A program made the translations under genes and the position numbers. 8,195 nucleotides of DNA, taken from assembly GCA_029288275.1 (NCBI GenBank), contig JARIHM010000160.1, positions 1 through 8,195 on the forward strand, given 5' to 3'. Below, one piece after another: positions 7,101 to 8,195 of this stretch (position 1 is the first letter of the stretch; each line of letters starts with the position of its first letter). This stretch comes from Candidatus Saccharimonadota bacterium (GTDB taxonomy: Bacteria > Patescibacteriota > Saccharimonadia > UBA4664). The notes beneath the pieces were generated by a model that searched no databases, was not told where the DNA came from, and saw only the letters and a program-made list of their open reading frames with translations.

Positions 7101-7459
7101 TCAAAGCCGAGGCCAAGCGCCCGTAGCTGCCGTTCAAACGTAGCCACGTTACGGGCCGTCGCCGCCTGCGGCGCAATTTTATGCTTGATAGCATAGTTTT
7201 CCGTAGGCAAGCCAAACTCATCGTAACCAATCGGATACAACACGTTGTAGCCCTGCATGCGTTTATACCGGGCCATAATATCGAGCGCCGTGTAGCTACG
7301 CACATGGCCTACGTGCAAACCATCGCCGGACGGATACGGGAACTCCACTAGGTAATAGAATTTGTCCCGCGGATCGTCATCGCGCGCCGCGTACAGCTTG
7401 GTTTCATCCCAACGCTGTTGCCATTTGGGTTCAATTTCGGAGGGATTATAACGCTTCAT
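4154..7459 (-). CDS. leuS: Leucyl-tRNA synthetase with ASCH and Nudix domains inserted in the editing region
   Basis: Class I synthetase that charges tRNA-Leu in the cytoplasm. At 1101 residues it is about 250 longer than usual. The Rossmann core opens with FPYPSGDGLHVGH (HVGH signature at 49-52) and DEFGLPTENYA (80-90); the KMSKS loop is at 855-859. Editing CP1 motifs are present: TTRPDTL (357-363) and MAVPAHDERDF (448-458), where D454 matches the conserved amino-acid-binding Asp. A four-cysteine site (C711, C714, C755, C758) lies in the region before the second half of the active site, and the anticodon-binding and C-terminal domains end with VQVNGKVRA (1044-1052). Two extra domains interrupt CP1: ASCH (about 240-350) and Nudix (about 485-648), described separately. 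Reading frame and synthetase motifs are intact, so the gene should be functional. ATG at 7459 is preceded by AGGCGG. It heads a unit with the nucleotidyltransferase-like and 73-residue genes. Confidence 0.97.
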   Translation of the reverse strand: MKRYNPSEIEPKWQQRWDETKLYAARDDDPRDKFYYLVEFPYPSGDGLHVGHVRSYTALDIMARYKRMQGYNVLYPIGYDEFGLPTENYAIKHKIAPQAATARNVATFERQLRALGLGFDWDRQVHTSDPKYYRWTQWIFLQLYKRGLAYQAELPINWCPFEKTGLANEEVVNGVHERCGTPVEKKLLKQWVLRITRYADRLAEDLKTVDYLDRISSQQINWIGRSEGAEIEFTVGGEHETKDSLKFTPELTRLIQAGTKTSTIRLEPKQLVEGDYAKLITRISKDEVQAFAVAKITRVETAKLKDVPLEQEGHEPYASQDEKLKDFQKFYGTTVTDETEFTTYHFEVVAPIVTVYTTRPDTLAGATFLVLAPEHAAVRTITTADQRAEVEAYLKKTQSESEVARQETDRPKTGVWTGAIAKNPITGRDMPIWVADYVLASYGTGAIMAVPAHDERDFAFAKAMNQQFLEAEGPEYLASRPAPYITIAPVIEPIAGTPHGDDHEKEAIVAVVHNPKTNETLLLDWGPRHSNWGGMLFIGGGVEPGEDLVKAAEREIAEETGYTRVKFVRQTEVPVNNYYYSNVKHRHDKARMYGLLFELVDETQVATNMDEGEKNKFTVTWVPDDEVFSTVNDGGHEIIYRMLMREEAFPGEGVLIHSGQFDGLVGIEAKRAITKWLFDQGIGRGATKYKLRDWIFSRQHYWGEPIPIVHCAVCGAVPVPEDRLPVELPAVKSYEPTDTGESPLAAIADWVNITCPQCDGPAKRETDTMPNWAGSSWYWLRYTDPHNDMVFADSAKLAYWTPVDLYNGGMEHTTLHLLYSRFWHKFLYDEGLVPTPEPYARRRSHGMILGPDNVKMSKSRGNVINPDKVVDEYGADTLRLYEMFMGPFDEQTAWSDERLNGVSRFLYRVWTLAQDLLAAPGATTAAPSGDQGAFEAEIDRAVHKTLKKVHHDIEGMQFNTAVSAFMELINTLTKAETKARLLLPESAGLRQRSLRTLVLMLAPFAPHVAEELWHDLGESDSVHVAGWPQYDPELIKDDIVTIVVQVNGKVRANILATPETTEAELTELARADANVVKYLEGATIVKTIVVPRKLVNFVVKP
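5516..6007 (-). other. Nudix hydrolase domain embedded in LeuRS (residues ~485-648)
   Basis: Located after the MAVPAHDERDF strand and before GEGVLIHSGQFDGL, where other LeuRS proteins have only a short loop. The Nudix box is complete: G540, E546, and R554-E555-I-A-E558-E559-T-G561-Y562, with the final aliphatic position taken by Tyr. The strand EAIVAVVHNPKTNETLLLDW (506-525) leads into it, and a WVPDDEVF motif (621-628) closes the fold. All metal-binding glutamates are retained, so hydrolysis of a nucleotide-X substrate is plausible. Boundaries are approximate. Confidence 0.92.
6410..6742 (-). other. ASCH (PUA-like) domain embedded in LeuRS (residues ~240-350)
   Basis: Lies between IEFTV (231-235) and VTVYTTRPDTL, which are adjacent in ordinary LeuRS. 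It shows the ASCH hallmark GxKxxTxR as G258-TKTST-I-R265, then EGD (273-275), an AVAKITRVE strand (292-300), EQEGHEPY (310-317), and a closing TTYHFEVV strand (342-349). Aligned by eye with E. coli YqfB, K260, T263 and E312 take the places of its catalytic K21, T24 and E74. The ASCH fold is RNA- or nucleoside-related; activity here is inference. Confidence 0.85.
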
Positions 7460-7504
7460 TACCGCCTAGGATACCATGATTGAGGCGGAATCGGTACCAG
7501 CCTC
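7460..7504 (-). promoter_or_regulatory. leuS leader with two mutually exclusive hairpins, one covering the ribosome site
   Basis: In the minus-strand transcript CCGCCTC (7488-7482) can pair either with upstream GAGGC (7504-7500) or with downstream AGGCGG (7467-7462). The latter holds the only ribosome-site-like bases before the ATG at 7459. The stems are 5 and 6 base pairs. No T-box or clear promoter is visible further upstream; a TTGTCA at 7552-7547 lacks a good -10 partner. Confidence 0.3.
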
Positions 7505-7565
7505 GCCACGAGCATCGATCCGTGCTAAGCTTTCTCCGGCCTCATATGACAACTGATGTCGAGTG

Positions 7566-7570
7566 AAGGA
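7566..7570 (+). promoter_or_regulatory. Shine-Dalgarno site of the lysine-rich small protein
   Basis: AAGGA, eight bases before the ATG at 7579, an ideal spacing. This is the main reason, with the terminator, to accept the small gene as translated. Confidence 0.65.
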
Positions 7571-7578
7571 TGATCCTC

Positions 7579-7710
7579 ATGGGCGGCAGCAAGAAAACCA
7601 AGAAGGTCAAGAACAAGAAAAAGAAGCAGACGAAGAGAGACCAACCGGTGAAGCCAGGATCGCATGAGTCATTCTCCACCTTAGGTCTTTTCGCAAGAGG
7701 TGGTCACTAG
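7579..7710 (+). CDS. small, strongly basic protein, 43 residues, lysine-rich N-terminus
   Basis: Not recognised. The only plus-strand gene in the window. It encodes MGGSKKTKKVKNKKKKQTKR (residues 1-20) followed by a short polar tail ending STLGLFARGGH. Eleven of the 43 residues are Lys, ten of them in the first 19, so the N-terminal half would bind nucleic acid or acidic surfaces without a fixed fold. There is no signal peptide or hydrophobic segment. Support for a real gene: a good Shine-Dalgarno sequence at the right distance, an intrinsic terminator 22 bases past the TAG, and no competing reading frame on the minus strand here. It diverges from leuS and converges on murF. I see no convincing promoter in the 119 intergenic bases. 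A ribosome- or nucleoid-associated role is a guess; a regulatory RNA with a spurious frame is the alternative. Confidence 0.6.
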   Translation: MGGSKKTKKVKNKKKKQTKRDQPVKPGSHESFSTLGLFARGGH

Positions 7711-7732
7711 GAGCCCAGCTCCTCGACCGCTG

Positions 7733-7766
7733 GCCCCTGAGCAATTGCTCGGGGGCTCTTTATTTA
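7733..7766 (+). terminator. intrinsic terminator of the small plus-strand gene
   Basis: Ten-base-pair stem (7733-7742 with 7747-7756, one G-T pair) around an AATT loop, followed by the T-rich TCTTTATTT (7757-7765). The tail overlaps the stop codon of the convergent MurF-like gene. In the minus direction no T-run follows the hairpin, so it terminates mainly plus-strand transcription. Confidence 0.85.
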
Positions 7767-8195
7767 CGATGCATCAGGAAAGCGGCGGCGCTTACGCTCC
7801 ATCCAGGTCGGAGATTGGCGCACCAGGCGTGCGGCGTCGGCTGGATCAGCGAGCAATATCTTGACGGCTTCTTCGGTAAATATGCCGCCTTCCGAGCCTT
7901 TGGCCAGCACGACGTCACCCGGGCCGATGATTAACTTGAGATACTCACCGGCGGCATAGGGTGAGTCGGCCGGCTTCCAATGGCGCTCGTCCAGGCCTTT
8001 GGCAACAGCCATGGGACCGAGGTGTTGGTTGGCCTGGGCCCCAAAGGTAACCAGCAGATCCAGATCAGCACAGGCCGCGCCCACCTCCTGGTGATAGCGG
8101 TCGCTATCGTCGCCGAGCTCGTTCATGGAGCCCATAATGGCAATGCGTCGGCCCGTCACGGTGGTGTCGGCCAAGGTCCTGAGCGCGGCCTGTGC
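7764..8195 (-). CDS. murF: Mur ligase, MurF-like, C-terminal part (cut by window edge)
   Basis: C-terminal 143 residues of a Mur-family ATP-dependent ligase, most like MurF, which adds D-Ala-D-Ala to the UDP-MurNAc-tripeptide in the cytoplasm. The frame is open to the right edge; a TTG at 8174 is internal, not the start. The segment matches the third (Rossmann-like) domain: GRRIAIMGSMNELGDDS, corresponding to the G-D-M-x-E-L-G motif, then a histidine and EVG, LLVTFGAQA, and GDVVLAKGSEGG, which corresponds to the V-L-V-K-G-S motif of MurF. The Asp of the GDMxELG motif is Ser here. The tail ARLVRQSPTWMERKRR extends beyond typical MurF and resembles Mur-ligase relatives in candidate-phyla genomes. 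Because the ATP- and substrate-binding domains are outside, a paralogue within the Mur ligase family cannot be excluded. Confidence 0.82.
   Translation of the reverse strand, partial: AQAALRTLADTTVTGRRIAIMGSMNELGDDSDRYHQEVGAACADLDLLVTFGAQANQHLGPMAVAKGLDERHWKPADSPYAAGEYLKLIIGPGDVVLAKGSEGGIFTEEAVKILLADPADAARLVRQSPTWMERKRRRFPDAS

Noticed and set aside
4154..7459. LeuRS enlargement as an intein or a mobile-element insertion
   Set aside because: No splicing-junction Cys/Ser and His-Asn motif, no homing endonuclease motif, no terminal repeats; both inserts are complete known folds in frame.
7542..7549. TCATATGA palindrome between leuS and the small gene, a possible operator
   Set aside because: Eight bases only, single copy, with no matching half-sites nearby; such palindromes occur by chance.

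Overview
The window looks like a chromosomal housekeeping segment of a Candidate Phyla Radiation (Patescibacteria) bacterium, most likely a Saccharibacteria-type genome. The pointers are a leucyl-tRNA synthetase enlarged by inserted domains, a very short L32 with no cysteines, tight gene packing, and moderately high GC with the standard code. This is inference from protein features; no marker here fixes the lineage. No tRNA, rRNA, insertion sequence, CRISPR array or prophage signature is visible.

All genes but one lie on the minus strand. Read in the direction of transcription, from the right edge: the C-terminal part of a MurF-like ligase (7764-8195); a divergent intergenic region of 119 bases (7460-7578); then leuS (4154-7459), a small nucleotidyltransferase-fold gene (3723-4145) and a 73-residue hypothetical gene (3474-3695), closed by a strong intrinsic terminator (3433-3467). 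A new unit follows with two promoter-like elements (3348-3422): YceD/DUF177 (2872-3330), rpmF (2705-2869), nusB (2229-2699), a Nudix hydrolase (1769-2275), rnc (1049-1756) and smc (1-963, running off the left edge). The only plus-strand gene is a 43-residue, lysine-rich small protein (7579-7710) with a good Shine-Dalgarno sequence and its own terminator (7733-7766), divergent from leuS and convergent with murF.

The left unit joins ribosome assembly (YceD, L32), transcription antitermination and rRNA synthesis (NusB), rRNA/mRNA processing (RNase III) and chromosome organisation (SMC), an arrangement familiar in bacteria. The right unit is the unusual one. The leuS product is 1101 residues instead of the usual 800-880, because two foreign domains interrupt the CP1 editing region. 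One is an ASCH (PUA-like) domain at residues ~240-350, keeping the K/T/E residues used by N4-acetylcytidine amidohydrolases. The other is a full Nudix domain at residues ~485-648 with a near-canonical Nudix box. The aminoacylation and editing motifs of LeuRS are also intact. The co-directional nucleotidyltransferase-like gene and unknown small protein make this a compact candidate system for nucleotide or RNA handling around leucyl-tRNA synthesis.

No gene of more than trivial length is missing from the listed features: every stretch without a gene is shorter than 150 bases.
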